From Pseudofulvibacter geojedonensis (GTDB lineage Bacteria > Bacteroidota > Bacteroidia > Flavobacteriales > Flavobacteriaceae): DNA of 64,000 nt. Each line of letters starts with the position of its first letter. The first letter of the stretch is position 1. Made by a program: the position numbers and the translations under genes. Location of the stretch: NCBI RefSeq assembly GCF_042675745.1, contig NZ_JBHTJM010000006.1, positions 248,001-312,000 of the forward strand. Direction: 5' to 3'. The notes below the pieces were generated by a model. The model saw only the letters and a list, made by a program, of their open reading frames with translations, searched no databases and was not told the DNA's origin. This document shows positions 51,289 through 61,177 of this stretch, piece after piece.

Positions 51289-52098
51289 ATGGAAAATTTA
51301 TCATTAGAAACTATTCTTGGTTATGTTGAAAGCTACGGTTTACCCGTTATAAAAGCCATTTTAATCTGGATTATTGGTTCTTGGATCATTGGAAAAGTAA
51401 TGAAGCAAGTAAGCAAAATAATGTCTAAAAGAGATTATGAACCTAGTCTTCAAAAATTCCTATCCAATTTATTAAGTTGGCTTCTAAAAATATTATTGAT
51501 CGTTACCATACTTGGGACTTTAGGGGTACAAACAACTTCATTTGCTGCTATTTTAGCATCAGCTGGTTTAGCTATTGGTATGGCCTTACAAGGTTCATTA
51601 GCCAATTTTGCAGGAGGCGTTTTAATCATGATTTTTAAACCTTTTAAGATTGGTGATTTAATTTCTGCTCAAGGAGAAACTGGAGTTGTTAAAGAAATTG
51701 AAATTTTCACCACTAAATTAAACAGTCCAGAAAACAGGGAAATTATCATCCCTAATGGAATTTTATCTAACGGAAATATTACTAATTTTTCTTCGGAGGG
51801 AAAACTTAGAGTTGACTTAACTATTGGTGTTGGATATGACGAAGATATTAAGAAAACTAAAGAAGTTTTAATGAAAGTATTAACAGACAACCCTAAAGTA
51901 TTACAAGAACCTGCTCCAACAGTTGCCGTTAGCGAGTTAGCAGATAGTTCTGTAAACTTTGCTGTTAGACCATGGTCTACTACTGCTAATTATTGGGATG
52001 TATATTTTGAAACCTTAGAAAATGTAAAAATTGCATTAGATGAAGCAGGAATAGAAATTCCTTACCCACACTCTGTTGAAATACACAAAGAAGGATAA
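51289..52098 (+). CDS. Small-conductance mechanosensitive channel, MscS family
   Basis: A 269-residue channel of minimal MscS size. It has three membrane helices (~18-36, ~57-75 and the pore helix ~83-110 with the Gly/Ala-rich ILASAGLAIGMALQGSLANFAGGVL) and a cytoplasmic beta/alpha-beta cage (FKIGDLISAQGETGVVKEI, IIIPNGILSNG). It opens under membrane tension to release solutes on hypo-osmotic shock. Single gene, terminator downstream. Confidence 0.95.
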   Translation: MENLSLETILGYVESYGLPVIKAILIWIIGSWIIGKVMKQVSKIMSKRDYEPSLQKFLSNLLSWLLKILLIVTILGTLGVQTTSFAAILASAGLAIGMALQGSLANFAGGVLIMIFKPFKIGDLISAQGETGVVKEIEIFTTKLNSPENREIIIPNGILSNGNITNFSSEGKLRVDLTIGVGYDEDIKKTKEVLMKVLTDNPKVLQEPAPTVAVSELADSSVNFAVRPWSTTANYWDVYFETLENVKIALDEAGIEIPYPHSVEIHKEG

Positions 52099-52119
52099 AA
52101 AACTAATATTTACACATAT

Positions 52120-52147
52120 AAAAAGCCTGCTAATAAGCAGGCTTTTT
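52120..52147. terminator. Bidirectional intrinsic terminator
   Basis: Arms AAAAAGCCTGCT (52120-52131) and AGCAGGCTTTTT (52136-52147) surround an AATA loop between the convergent mscS and tsaB genes. Confidence 0.92.
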
Positions 52148-52157
52148 ATATTTTCTC

Positions 52158-52829
52158 TTAAATCTTCTTTTTTTCAGGAGTAACCAAAAAATCTTTTAAA
52201 TAATAGGGCTCAAAATATGCAACATCTTCAAAATCATTATTATTGTATTTTTCGTACGACAAGCTACTCATTTCTTTGGCAGACGGAAGGCTATCAATAA
52301 AAATAGCGTTTTCATGCTTGATAAGCCCTTGTATCTTTTCTGTTTTATTTCCTATAAATACCACTTCACCTTTTTCTAGATAAGATAAAAAAGAATCCTC
52401 ATCTAGCACTTGTGCCTCAATAGATCTAACTTCATTATAATTATAGTCGTATACACGAGTATAAGCTTCCATTCTCCTTGCATCTATCATTGGAATTACA
52501 AAACCATTGTTCCTATCTGTTTGATGAGCTATAACCTCTAATGTCTCTAATGCAATTAAAGGTATATTTAAAGCAAAACTCCAGCCTTTAACAGCGGACA
52601 CACCTATTCTTAAACCTGTATAAGAACCAGGTCCTTTACTAACAGCAATAGCAGATAAATCTGAAAAACTTAATGCCGATTCTTTTAAAATTTCCTCTAC
52701 AAAAACATGTAAGTTTTCTGCATGAGAATAACCGTTACTAACTTCTTTTAAAGCAATTGTTTTTCCGTTCTTAGAAATAGCAACAGAGCAGTTTGTAGTT
52801 GCAGTGTCTATCTGTAGAATGTATATCAT
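52158..52829 (-). CDS. tsaB: tRNA threonylcarbamoyladenosine biosynthesis protein TsaB
   Basis: TsaB (223 aa from the ATG at 52829; a longer frame from 52847 is less likely) is the partner of TsaD in t6A37 modification. It shows the ASKHA-type start YILQIDTATTNCSVAI and the family motif SKGPGSYTGLRIGVSAVKG. A full -7 box lies 15 bases upstream. Length is standard. Confidence 0.95.
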   Translation of the reverse strand: MIYILQIDTATTNCSVAISKNGKTIALKEVSNGYSHAENLHVFVEEILKESALSFSDLSAIAVSKGPGSYTGLRIGVSAVKGWSFALNIPLIALETLEVIAHQTDRNNGFVIPMIDARRMEAYTRVYDYNYNEVRSIEAQVLDEDSFLSYLEKGEVVFIGNKTEKIQGLIKHENAIFIDSLPSAKEMSSLSYEKYNNNDFEDVAYFEPYYLKDFLVTPEKKKI

Positions 52830-52844
52830 TAGAATAATTTGGTG

Positions 52845-52852
52845 CAAAGATA
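52845..52852 (-). promoter_or_regulatory. Predicted -7 element of tsaB
   Basis: TATCTTTG on the minus strand matches the consensus and lies 15 bases before the tsaB ATG. Confidence 0.6.
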
Positions 52853-52860
52853 TTTAAAAA

Positions 52861-52897
52861 AGAAAAAACTGCTATTCTAAATTTAGAATAGCAGTTT
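52861..52897 (-). terminator. Intrinsic terminator of the MacAB-TolC-like operon
   Basis: A perfect 32-bp palindrome (52866-52897, centre AAATTT, arms with ACTGCTATTCT) lies 27 bases after the TolC-family stop. On the minus strand it is followed by a T-run. Confidence 0.88.
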
Positions 52898-52923
52898 GAT
52901 ATAAATAATATTATTAATTTTTA

Positions 52924-54243
52924 TTACTCTATAAGTGATTTTCCTGCATAAAAATCTAATACTTTAGTTTTAAACACAAAATCATATTTAGCATTAATTA
53001 GTGAAGCTTCTGCATTAACCAACCTATTTCTAGCTTGATCTAAATCAAATGAATTCATTGCTCCAATATTATAACGTTCTTGTGCATTTTCAAAAGCTAA
53101 CTTTTGAGAAGCCAAAGATTTTTGTGACGCAGAATATGTTTTTAAAGCAGCTCTAGCATCTGTAAAAGCTCTCTCTATATTTGATTGTAATGTTAATTTA
53201 GTTTGCTCTAAATTCAGCAATGCATTTTCTTCTTGAATTTTTGATTTTGCTACTGAAGTTTTGTTTTGAAACCTTGAGAATATTGGTATACTCAAATTAA
53301 CATTAAAACGATGAGACTTTTGATTGTTTAACTGATCAAAAAAACTAGCTTCGTTATCTATCAGGTTACTGTAAAAAAGATTAGTTCCATAATTATAACC
53401 CGCAGTTAATGTTGGATAATAACCAGATTTAGATATTTGGGTACCTAATTTAGCTACTTCTATATTTTTCTCTGCCGACTTAATTTCATATCTATTCTCT
53501 ACAGCAACATTATATATAGAACTTGAGTTGTCATACAATAATTCCTCAGTAGGCGATCCTACTTCTACTGTCCTAACATCAAAACCTGTAGCTGGTAATT
53601 GTAATAACTGTGATAAAGTTAATTTAGCCAATGCCAAACTATTTTCAGCAGCTATTACTCTTTGCTCATCATTTGCTAGCGTTGCTTCTATATCTAATAA
53701 ATTTCCTCTAGGCTGCACTCCTGCATCTACCAATTCTTTTACCTGCTCTAATTGTTTTTTACTAAAAGAATATTGAGATTGAGCAACTGCTAAATTTTCT
53801 TTATTAAACAATATGTTTAAGTATGAGTTTACCACATTTAAAGAAATATCGTCTTTTATTCTAGCCAACTCCAAATTACTAGCTTCTAAATTAAGCTTAG
53901 ATTGTTTATATAAATTAGTGTTCCTAAAACCATTAAAAATAGTTTGATTAAATCCTACACTAAAAAAAGTACTATTATCTGTCCTATCAACAAACTGCCC
54001 AGGAAACAACTCTCTGTTACCTATCGATAAAGTGTGACCGATAGACCCCGTAGCAGAAGGTAATTTTTGACCCTTTGCAGAAATAATATCTTGCTCGTTA
54101 GATTGACTCGTTAAAATTGACTGCTTTATTGATATATTATTCTCTAAAGCATAGTTAACACACTCTTGTAAACTCCATTTTTTTTCCTGAGCAAAAGAAA
54201 AACTAAATGCTAATACTGTTATTGCTATTATATATTTTTTCAT
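52924..54243 (-). CDS. TolC family outer membrane efflux protein
   Basis: A 439-residue outer membrane channel: signal peptide to SFAQ at ~19, then two OEP repeats with long helices (LEASNLELARIKDDISLNVV and ALLNLEQTKLTLQSNIERAF) and short barrel strands. The end lacks the typical TolC extension. It is the last gene of an ATPase-permease-permease-adaptor-TolC operon and so provides the exit duct of a MacAB-type tripartite pump. Confidence 0.93.
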   Translation of the reverse strand: MKKYIIAITVLAFSFSFAQEKKWSLQECVNYALENNISIKQSILTSQSNEQDIISAKGQKLPSATGSIGHTLSIGNRELFPGQFVDRTDNSTFFSVGFNQTIFNGFRNTNLYKQSKLNLEASNLELARIKDDISLNVVNSYLNILFNKENLAVAQSQYSFSKKQLEQVKELVDAGVQPRGNLLDIEATLANDEQRVIAAENSLALAKLTLSQLLQLPATGFDVRTVEVGSPTEELLYDNSSSIYNVAVENRYEIKSAEKNIEVAKLGTQISKSGYYPTLTAGYNYGTNLFYSNLIDNEASFFDQLNNQKSHRFNVNLSIPIFSRFQNKTSVAKSKIQEENALLNLEQTKLTLQSNIERAFTDARAALKTYSASQKSLASQKLAFENAQERYNIGAMNSFDLDQARNRLVNAEASLINAKYDFVFKTKVLDFYAGKSLIE

Positions 54244-54259
54244 TTTAATTTTTTACTGT

Positions 54260-55390
54260 TTACTCATCTGTTTCTTCTTCTTCACTCTCATCATCTTTAG
54301 ATGCCTTATTCCAAACTTTTATTTTATCTCCTTCTTTAACTCCATCAAGTATTTCTACTTTTATACCATCAGAAATACCCAATTTCACATTCTTCTTTTT
54401 AAATTCCCCATCTCCTTTTTCTATTTCAACATAAGGTTCATCGGTTAATCTATTAAACTGCAACAATGATTCTTTTATAGCTAATACAGAATCTTTACCT
54501 TCTAATTCTATTTCTGCATTTGCACTATAACCTGCTCTTACATACGTTCCTTTTTCAATAGACACATCTGCTTTAATTGTAAACTGAACAGCACCAGACT
54601 CTTCTTTACCTTTAGGGGCTACAAATGTTAATTTTGCAGGAAACTCTTTATCTTGAACTGCCCCTAATTTTACTTTAATCTCCTCTCCTTCTTTCAACTT
54701 ACCTACTTCAGCTTCATCAACCTTACCTTCAAAAATCATTTTACTCATATCTGCCACCGTTGCAATTGTGGTACCAGCATTAAAAGTATTACTCTCTATT
54801 ACCTGATTACCTTCCCTTACAGGTATCTCTAAAATAGTTCCTGAAATTTGAGCTATAATATTTGTATTTGCTGAACTACCAGAACCAGAAACAGAACCTT
54901 TTTTAATGATTTGATAATCGTTTTGAGATTGATTTAAACTCTGTTGAGTTTGATTAAATGATAACTCACTATTCTCAAAGTCTTGCTTAGAGATCACTCC
55001 TTTTTCAAACAACGCTTTGTTTCTATCATATAATACTTTTGCATTATTATAAGATAGTCTAGCCGACTTAACGCGTCCTTGAGCTGCTGCTAAATTTTGA
55101 GCATTAGGCACAACTCTAATTCTAGCAATTAAATCTCCTTTTTTAACGATATCTCCTTCCTCTACTAAAATTTCATCCACAATTCCAGAAATTTGAGGCT
55201 TTAATTCGATTTCTTCTTCAGGATTTACTTTTCCTGTAGCTACTGTCTTAGTTCGTATTGTTGTCTTAAATGGTGTAGCGGTTTTATACTCGATTACAGA
55301 TTTTGAGTTCTTATCCACAAAAAACTTTAACACTACTATTAAAAGTATAAATGTGATGATGGCGAATCCTATTTTTAATATTTTGCCCAT
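54260..55390 (-). CDS. Efflux RND/MacA-type periplasmic adaptor subunit (HlyD family)
   Basis: A 376-residue adaptor with one N-terminal membrane helix (~6-26), a barrel-sandwich lipoyl-like pair (KPQISGIVDEILVEEGDIVKKGD and GTILEIPVREGNQVIESN), a helical hairpin (~80-150) and a beta-barrel domain; the C-terminal tail is very acidic (EDESEEEETDE). It joins the MacB-like permeases to TolC. The order and the 16-base gap to the TolC gene confirm the operon. Confidence 0.93.
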   Translation of the reverse strand: MGKILKIGFAIITFILLIVVLKFFVDKNSKSVIEYKTATPFKTTIRTKTVATGKVNPEEEIELKPQISGIVDEILVEEGDIVKKGDLIARIRVVPNAQNLAAAQGRVKSARLSYNNAKVLYDRNKALFEKGVISKQDFENSELSFNQTQQSLNQSQNDYQIIKKGSVSGSGSSANTNIIAQISGTILEIPVREGNQVIESNTFNAGTTIATVADMSKMIFEGKVDEAEVGKLKEGEEIKVKLGAVQDKEFPAKLTFVAPKGKEESGAVQFTIKADVSIEKGTYVRAGYSANAEIELEGKDSVLAIKESLLQFNRLTDEPYVEIEKGDGEFKKKNVKLGISDGIKVEILDGVKEGDKIKVWNKASKDDESEEEETDE

Positions 55391-55447
55391 GATTTCAATT
55401 TTATAAAGTCTAGTTATTTAATTTTTGATTGTTTTTATTTTATTGTT

Positions 55448-56689
55448 TTATTCTTCTCTTAATGCATCTATTGGTTTTACTATTGTTGCCTTATATGCTG
55501 GTATCAGACCTATTAGGGTTCCTAGGATCGTCAAAATAGCTAAAGCCAAAAATACAATCGGTATTGAAACCGAAGCATTTACTAAAGTAGCATCAGGTCC
55601 TTGACCAAAAGCAGAATCTATCCCCATTAAAGCTAGTCCTCCAGATATAATACCAAAAATACCAGCCAATAATGTTAAAAAAACTGCCTCTATTACTATT
55701 TGTCTTTTTATTTCGAAAGGTGTTGCACCTAAGGCTCTTCTAATTCCAATTTCTTTAGTACGTTCTTTTACAGTGATTAAAAGAATATTCCCAATAGCGA
55801 ATACTCCAGCTATTAAAGTTGCAATTCCTACGAACCAGGTTAAAAATTGCATACCAGTTAAAAAACCTGTGAACTTTTTAAACTCCTTCCCTAAATTAAA
55901 ACTCCCGAAAGCCCTATTGTCTTTAGGGTGGACTTTATTTAAGTTTTTTAATAATAGCTTAGCATCTAATTCTATTTGTTTGATATCGTATTCAGGCTTT
56001 CCAGTAACCATCATCCAACCAATTTGCTCACCCATATTATATATCTGCTGAAAAGTAGTAAATGGTATATGAATATCTGCTTGAGGCCCTCCCATTCTTG
56101 TAGCCTCAAAAACTCCTACTACTTTAAAATTTATTCCGTTGATCTGTATGTATTCCCCTATGGTATTTTGGTCTTTTTCAAACAATTGCTTATAAACATC
56201 TTCAGATATAATAGTTATTTTAGTTTGGTTTTCAATATCATTCTGATTGATAAATCTACCATGTATCAATTTCACTTTCTGAACTTTGTCTAATAACGGA
56301 TAATCTCCATTTATACCAAAACTACCAGATTGAAAATTCCTCACAACCATTGCGTTGGTTTGGTTTCTAGGTACCACAAACTCTATACCTTCAATCTCAT
56401 TCCTAATAGCTTCTACATGTGTTAAAGTTAAGCGAGGTCTTTTTCCTTCTTGAAAACCTTTAAATGGCTTCGAGGTGGTTTGTCCCCATATAAAAACACT
56501 GTTTGTCGCAAAATCTCCAAACAACTTATTAAAAGAATTTTCCATTCCTCGAGCAGAGCCCAATAAACCTATAAGTAGTAATATACCCCACCATACACCT
56601 ATCATAGTGATAATGGTTCTGAGTTTATTTTTTCGCAAACTATCGTATATCTCTTGCCAAGTATCTTTTTCTAATAAAAATTTTATCAT
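55448..56689 (-). CDS. ABC transporter permease, MacB/FtsX type (second)
   Basis: A 413-residue MacB-like permease: helix 1 at ~20-42, a large periplasmic MacB_PCD domain (~50-265), and three C-terminal helices (~283-310, ~335-360, ~375-398) with the KERTKEIGIRRALGATPFEIKR coupling motif. It follows the first permease after two bases. Having two such permeases in one operon suggests a heterodimeric transporter; in classical MacB the ATPase is fused and one permease forms a homodimer. Confidence 0.93.
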   Translation of the reverse strand: MIKFLLEKDTWQEIYDSLRKNKLRTIITMIGVWWGILLLIGLLGSARGMENSFNKLFGDFATNSVFIWGQTTSKPFKGFQEGKRPRLTLTHVEAIRNEIEGIEFVVPRNQTNAMVVRNFQSGSFGINGDYPLLDKVQKVKLIHGRFINQNDIENQTKITIISEDVYKQLFEKDQNTIGEYIQINGINFKVVGVFEATRMGGPQADIHIPFTTFQQIYNMGEQIGWMMVTGKPEYDIKQIELDAKLLLKNLNKVHPKDNRAFGSFNLGKEFKKFTGFLTGMQFLTWFVGIATLIAGVFAIGNILLITVKERTKEIGIRRALGATPFEIKRQIVIEAVFLTLLAGIFGIISGGLALMGIDSAFGQGPDATLVNASVSIPIVFLALAILTILGTLIGLIPAYKATIVKPIDALREE

Positions 56690-56691
56690 AA

Positions 56692-57921
56692 TTACTCGTC
56701 TCTAAGTGCTACAATTGGTTTTATACGAGCTGCTCTAATTGCCGGAACATAACCTGCAATAGTTCCTGCTATTATCAATAAAACAGTTGCACCTACCACT
56801 AAATTTGTACTTACACTTGGGTTGGTTATGAAATACTCTTTTAAGCTATCACCTAATAGCTCTAACACTCCCATACCAACTAGCAATCCTAAATAACCAG
56901 CCAAAGCAGTAATTAATATAGATTCTAGCATAATCATGCGTACAATATTTTTAGGTTGAGCTCCTAAAGCTTTACGTATACCTAACTCTTTGGTTCTTTC
57001 CTTTACAACAAAAATCATAATGTTTGCAATTCCTACTACACCTGCTATTAAAGTACCTATTCCTATAACCAGAATTATAAAACCTAAAACACCTGTCATT
57101 TGATTAATTCCTTGAGTTTGATTAGCCATATTTCTTAGTCTAATAGCTCTTTGATCTTTAGGAGAAACATTAAAACGTTCTTTCAGTTTCTTTGTTAACA
57201 TATTACCAAACTCTACAGCCTCATTTACTCCCATATTTGGATTATATGTCAGGTTAATTTGATCTACATGGTCGTTATTTCCGTATATCTGTTGCGCTGT
57301 ACTGATAGGAAAATAAATCATTCGCTCTTCATTATCTCCACCATCATCATCAAAAACACCAACAACTTTATATTGAATTCCGCCAACGTTTAGGTATTTT
57401 CCAATTGGATCTTCTTGCAGGAACAAATCTTCTTTTACCAAACGACCAATAACGACTACTTTAGATTTTTCTACAACATCTTTCTCATTAATATATCTAC
57501 CATGACGCACCAATGTTTTTTCTAAATATTGATGCTCCGGATGAACAGCTCTTACAGGGTAAAAACTCTTTTCTGTTCCGTATGTAGTGGCTAAGTTTTT
57601 GTATATACGAGAACTAATGTATTGTACTTTATCTCCAAATTCAGTTTTTAAATAATCATACTCATCATTTTTAAACTGTATTTTTCTTCCGGCTTGCAAC
57701 CCCTTATAAGGTTTAGTAGTTTCACCTGCCCAAATAAACATAATGTTTTGAGCATCATCTTTAAAAAAACTATTGAATGTATTTTCTAATCCATTAGCGA
57801 TCCCAAACAAGAGTGTAAATAACAAAATAGCAAATGCTACCGTAAAACCAGACAGCAAACTACGGAGTTTATTCTTACTAATACTTTGGAATATTTCTCT
57901 CCACAAATCTAAATCAAACAT
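56692..57921 (-). CDS. ABC transporter permease, MacB/FtsX type (first)
   Basis: A 409-residue MacB-like permease with the same layout as its downstream partner: helix at ~22-42, periplasmic domain, then three helices and VKERTKELGIRKALGAQPKNI as coupling motif. The last eight bases of the ATPase gene overlap its start. The paralogue pair is probably an old duplication. Confidence 0.93.
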   Translation of the reverse strand: MFDLDLWREIFQSISKNKLRSLLSGFTVAFAILLFTLLFGIANGLENTFNSFFKDDAQNIMFIWAGETTKPYKGLQAGRKIQFKNDEYDYLKTEFGDKVQYISSRIYKNLATTYGTEKSFYPVRAVHPEHQYLEKTLVRHGRYINEKDVVEKSKVVVIGRLVKEDLFLQEDPIGKYLNVGGIQYKVVGVFDDDGGDNEERMIYFPISTAQQIYGNNDHVDQINLTYNPNMGVNEAVEFGNMLTKKLKERFNVSPKDQRAIRLRNMANQTQGINQMTGVLGFIILVIGIGTLIAGVVGIANIMIFVVKERTKELGIRKALGAQPKNIVRMIMLESILITALAGYLGLLVGMGVLELLGDSLKEYFITNPSVSTNLVVGATVLLIIAGTIAGYVPAIRAARIKPIVALRDE

Positions 57922-58615
57922 ACTGCGAAGCTCTTACTTGATCTACATAACAATCTTCCATAATAACTCCATCACGCAAACGAACAATTCGTTTACACAT
58001 ATTAGCTATATCTTCTTCATGAGTAACAATTAAGATGGTTTTACCATCATCATTCAACTCTTGTATAAAATCCATAATTTCATAAGAAGTCTTAGTATCT
58101 AATGCACCTGTAGGTTCATCTGCCAATAACAATTTTGGCTCTGCAGCTAAAGCTCTTGCTATCGCCACTCTTTGCTTTTGACCACCCGATAGTTCATTAG
58201 GCAAATGTTTAGCCCAATCTGCTAAACCAACTTTCCCTAAATGAAACATTGCTTTTTCTACTCGTTCTTTTCTACTAATCCCTTGATAATATAACGGCAA
58301 TGCAACATTTTCTACAGCATTTTTATAATTGATTAGATTAAATGACTGAAAAATAAAACCTAAAAACTTATTTCTATAAATAGCAGCTTTTTTCTCATTT
58401 AGGTTTTTAATAGGAACATTATCTAATATATAAGAACCTTCATCTGCTTCGTCTAACATTCCTATAATATTCAACAATGTAGATTTCCCAGAACCCGATG
58501 ACCCCATAATAGCTACTAACTCGCCTTCCTTAACAGAAAGGTCTATTCCCTTTAAAACATGCAAACTAGAATCTCCTATAGGATAGGATTTGTGAAGTTG
58601 TTTAATTTCTAACAT
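57914..58615 (-). CDS. ABC transporter ATP-binding protein (MacB/LolD-like)
   Basis: A 233-residue ATPase with Walker A GSSGSGKST (~39-47), the Q-loop FIFQSFNLI, signature LSGGQKQRVAIARA and Walker B LLLADEPTGALD. It belongs to the LolD/MacB/FtsE group and drives the two permeases that follow. It is the first gene of the five-gene pump operon. No regulator gene adjoins it. Confidence 0.94.
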   Translation of the reverse strand: MLEIKQLHKSYPIGDSSLHVLKGIDLSVKEGELVAIMGSSGSGKSTLLNIIGMLDEADEGSYILDNVPIKNLNEKKAAIYRNKFLGFIFQSFNLINYKNAVENVALPLYYQGISRKERVEKAMFHLGKVGLADWAKHLPNELSGGQKQRVAIARALAAEPKLLLADEPTGALDTKTSYEIMDFIQELNDDGKTILIVTHEEDIANMCKRIVRLRDGVIMEDCYVDQVRASQYV

Positions 58616-58907
58616 TGTTTTTTGATTGAGTTAATTTCTGAGTATAAGACTATAAGTTTTTGTTTTTGTTACAAACTAAATGTGAAAAAGATGTTAAATT
58701 AATTTTTCAAACACAGTATACTTAGCATTAACAGATTCGCTTTAAACACAAAATGTTGTACTCGCAACAAAGTTTTCTTTCTCTGTTATTTTTTTACACA
58801 CTCTATTAATTAAGTATACAAAATACTTTCTTTTGTATAAAAACAACCGTAAAACCCTCATTTTCATCATTAATTGCAGCTTTTAACAAAGAAAAATAAT
58901 TAATAAC
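58616..58907. other. Divergent intergenic region, nothing assigned
   Basis: About 290 AT-rich bases between the efflux operon and the M43 protease gene. I see no further gene, no strong hairpin and no full TAnnTTTG box that I would trust. Confidence 0.6.
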
Positions 58908-61079
58908 ATGATGAAAATTACCCTAAAATCTATCATGTGCCTGATGGTCATGATATTAACATCTTTAAGCGTTAATGCTCAAGAAAAAAGCATAGCTAAA
59001 GTTCAAGAAGAGTTAGGTTTTGAATTAAGCGAAACTAACAAACGATTCTATGAAGAAACCGGATTAGTACGATGTGCTTCTTACGAGTACAATGAAAATT
59101 TACGTACTAAAGGAAAACTATCTCCTAACGATGAGTTTGAAAACTTTATGAGAAAAGCTATAGCTAAAGAAAAAGAAGATATGGTTAACGGAAGAGCTGC
59201 TACTATCTACACTATTCCTGTTGTAGTACACGTTTACCATAAAGGAGAAGCAGTAGGAACTGGCACAAATGTTTCTGATGCTGTTATCAATTCTCAAATA
59301 ACCGTTTTGAACCAAGATTTTAGACGTATGACTGGTACTCCAGGACACAATACCAATCCAGTTGGAGCAGATACAGAGATACAATTTTGTTTAGCTAAAG
59401 TAGATCCAAACGGAGCTGCTACAACAGGTATTACTAGAAGACAAGGAATTGCAGGATCTTATACAACTGGTACTTTTGACGCTGAAAAGCCAAACTCTCA
59501 GTGGGATCCTACCAAATATTTAAATATTTGGGTTGCAGACTTAGGAGCTTCTTTGTTAGGATACGCTCAGTTCCCACACGCCAATGGAGTTATTTCTGGT
59601 ATGACTGGTGGTTATGCAGGCGGCAACTCAAATACTGATGGAGTTGTAATGGGCCCTAACTATTTTGGGTCAAGTGATATTACAACAGTTTCGGGTTCTG
59701 CTCCTTATGACAAAGGTAGGACTACTACTCATGAAGTTGGACACTGGTTAGGTTTAAAACACATTACTGGAGATTCTGCTTGTGGAAATGATGAGTGTGC
59801 AGATACACCTACTCAGGAAAACCAAAGTAACCAAGCAGTAGGATGTAACCCTACTACTACTTGTGGTTCTCAGGATATGATTCAAAACTATATGGATTAT
59901 ACCAACGATGCTTGTATGAATATTTTCACTCAAGATCAAACAGCTAGAATGAGAGCTATTCTTAACCCTGCAAACAATATTGTAAACAGAGGTTCTTTAG
60001 TTCAAGCAGGTACTACTCACACATTATGTAGCACAACTCCTGACTTTAATATTGTTGCTACTAATAGCCCAGTTTCTATAAGTTCAGGTACTGCAAGTGC
60101 AGTTTTTAACTTCAATTTTTCAGCATTAAATGGATACAACACCAATACTGCTTTTAGTGTAACTAATGGATTACCAGCTGGCGCTAACGCTACATTCAAT
60201 CCAACATCTATGAACGCTAATGGAACTTTTACTTTAACCATAGGAAACCTTTCTGCTGTTCCTGCTGGAAATTATACTATTACTGTTTCTGCCGCTGGTA
60301 GTACTACCAAAACTGTTGACGTTGTTTTAACAATTGGTGCTTCTTGTTCTACTATAGATTCAACTCAAAACAATGTAACAATCCCTACTGCTGCTACAAA
60401 CGGGACTGAAGCTGCACCAGCTGAATCTACTATAAACATTACAAACAACATTCAGATTACAGATGTTAACGTAACACTTAACATTAATTATGAATATGTA
60501 GAAGACTTACGTGTTGTATTAACAGGACCAGACAACACTTCTGTTGAGTTAATTAAAAACATACCTAGCAACAGTGGTAACCACTTTACCAACACTGTAC
60601 TAGACGATGCAGGATCTACTGCTATACAGTCTACTGCAGCAGCTGCAGCTCCATTTACAGGTACTTACAGCCCAGCAAGTCCATTATCTGCCTTTAATGG
60701 AAAGACTAGCCTTGGAGATTGGAAATTATCTGTTTATGATAACTGGGTAGAAGGTAATGGTACTTTATTAAACTGGAAGTTAGAACTTTGTGGAACTCCT
60801 GTTTTAAGTATTGAAGACCAATTAATAAAAGATTCTTTCTCAGTTTGGCCTAACCCTTCTAACGGAAATGTTAATATCTCTTTTAATGCTCCAAACAACA
60901 AAGATGTAATCGTTAAGTTATATGACATAAGAGGAAGATTGATTAGCAATCAAACTTTTACAAACAACGAAAGTACTTTCAATAAAAACCTTCGTTTTAA
61001 CAATTTAGAACAAGCAATTTACATATTAAAAGTTAATACTGGTTCTACTGAAATAACTAAACGTTTGGTAATTAAATAA
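58908..61079 (+). CDS. Secreted M43 zinc metalloprotease with P/Homo B-like domain and T9SS sorting domain
   Basis: A 723-residue secreted protease of the pappalysin/cytophagalysin group. Order: signal peptide to NAQ at ~25, propeptide to ~98, catalytic domain (~100-360) with HEVGHWLGLKH (His275, Glu276, His279, His285) and the Met-turn NYMDYTND; an Ig-like domain (~375-475); a P/Homo B-like domain (~480-628, ending LNWKLELC); and a type A T9SS C-terminal domain (~640-723, FSVWPNPSNGNVNISF to TKRLVIK). It should be exported by the type IX system and attached to or released from the cell surface. Confidence 0.95.
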   Translation: MMKITLKSIMCLMVMILTSLSVNAQEKSIAKVQEELGFELSETNKRFYEETGLVRCASYEYNENLRTKGKLSPNDEFENFMRKAIAKEKEDMVNGRAATIYTIPVVVHVYHKGEAVGTGTNVSDAVINSQITVLNQDFRRMTGTPGHNTNPVGADTEIQFCLAKVDPNGAATTGITRRQGIAGSYTTGTFDAEKPNSQWDPTKYLNIWVADLGASLLGYAQFPHANGVISGMTGGYAGGNSNTDGVVMGPNYFGSSDITTVSGSAPYDKGRTTTHEVGHWLGLKHITGDSACGNDECADTPTQENQSNQAVGCNPTTTCGSQDMIQNYMDYTNDACMNIFTQDQTARMRAILNPANNIVNRGSLVQAGTTHTLCSTTPDFNIVATNSPVSISSGTASAVFNFNFSALNGYNTNTAFSVTNGLPAGANATFNPTSMNANGTFTLTIGNLSAVPAGNYTITVSAAGSTTKTVDVVLTIGASCSTIDSTQNNVTIPTAATNGTEAAPAESTINITNNIQITDVNVTLNINYEYVEDLRVVLTGPDNTSVELIKNIPSNSGNHFTNTVLDDAGSTAIQSTAAAAAPFTGTYSPASPLSAFNGKTSLGDWKLSVYDNWVEGNGTLLNWKLELCGTPVLSIEDQLIKDSFSVWPNPSNGNVNISFNAPNNKDVIVKLYDIRGRLISNQTFTNNESTFNKNLRFNNLEQAIYILKVNTGSTEITKRLVIK

Positions 61080-61102
61080 TTACCAGAACATACTTATATT
61101 AA

Positions 61103-61140
61103 AATAGGGGAATCTAATAAAAGATTCCCCTATTGCTTTT
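61103..61140 (+). terminator. Intrinsic terminator after the M43 protease
   Basis: Arms AATAGGGGAATCT (61103-61115) and AGATTCCCCTATT (61122-61134) surround a six-base loop and are followed by GCTTTTAT. Confidence 0.9.
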
Positions 61141-61177
61141 ATAAACTACTAGCTATCAATTTGCAAACAACTACTAT

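Noticed and set aside
55773..56293. Plus-strand frames of 92 and 105 residues opposite an ABC permease
   Set aside because: Mirror frames of the MacB-type permease; no motif or start context.
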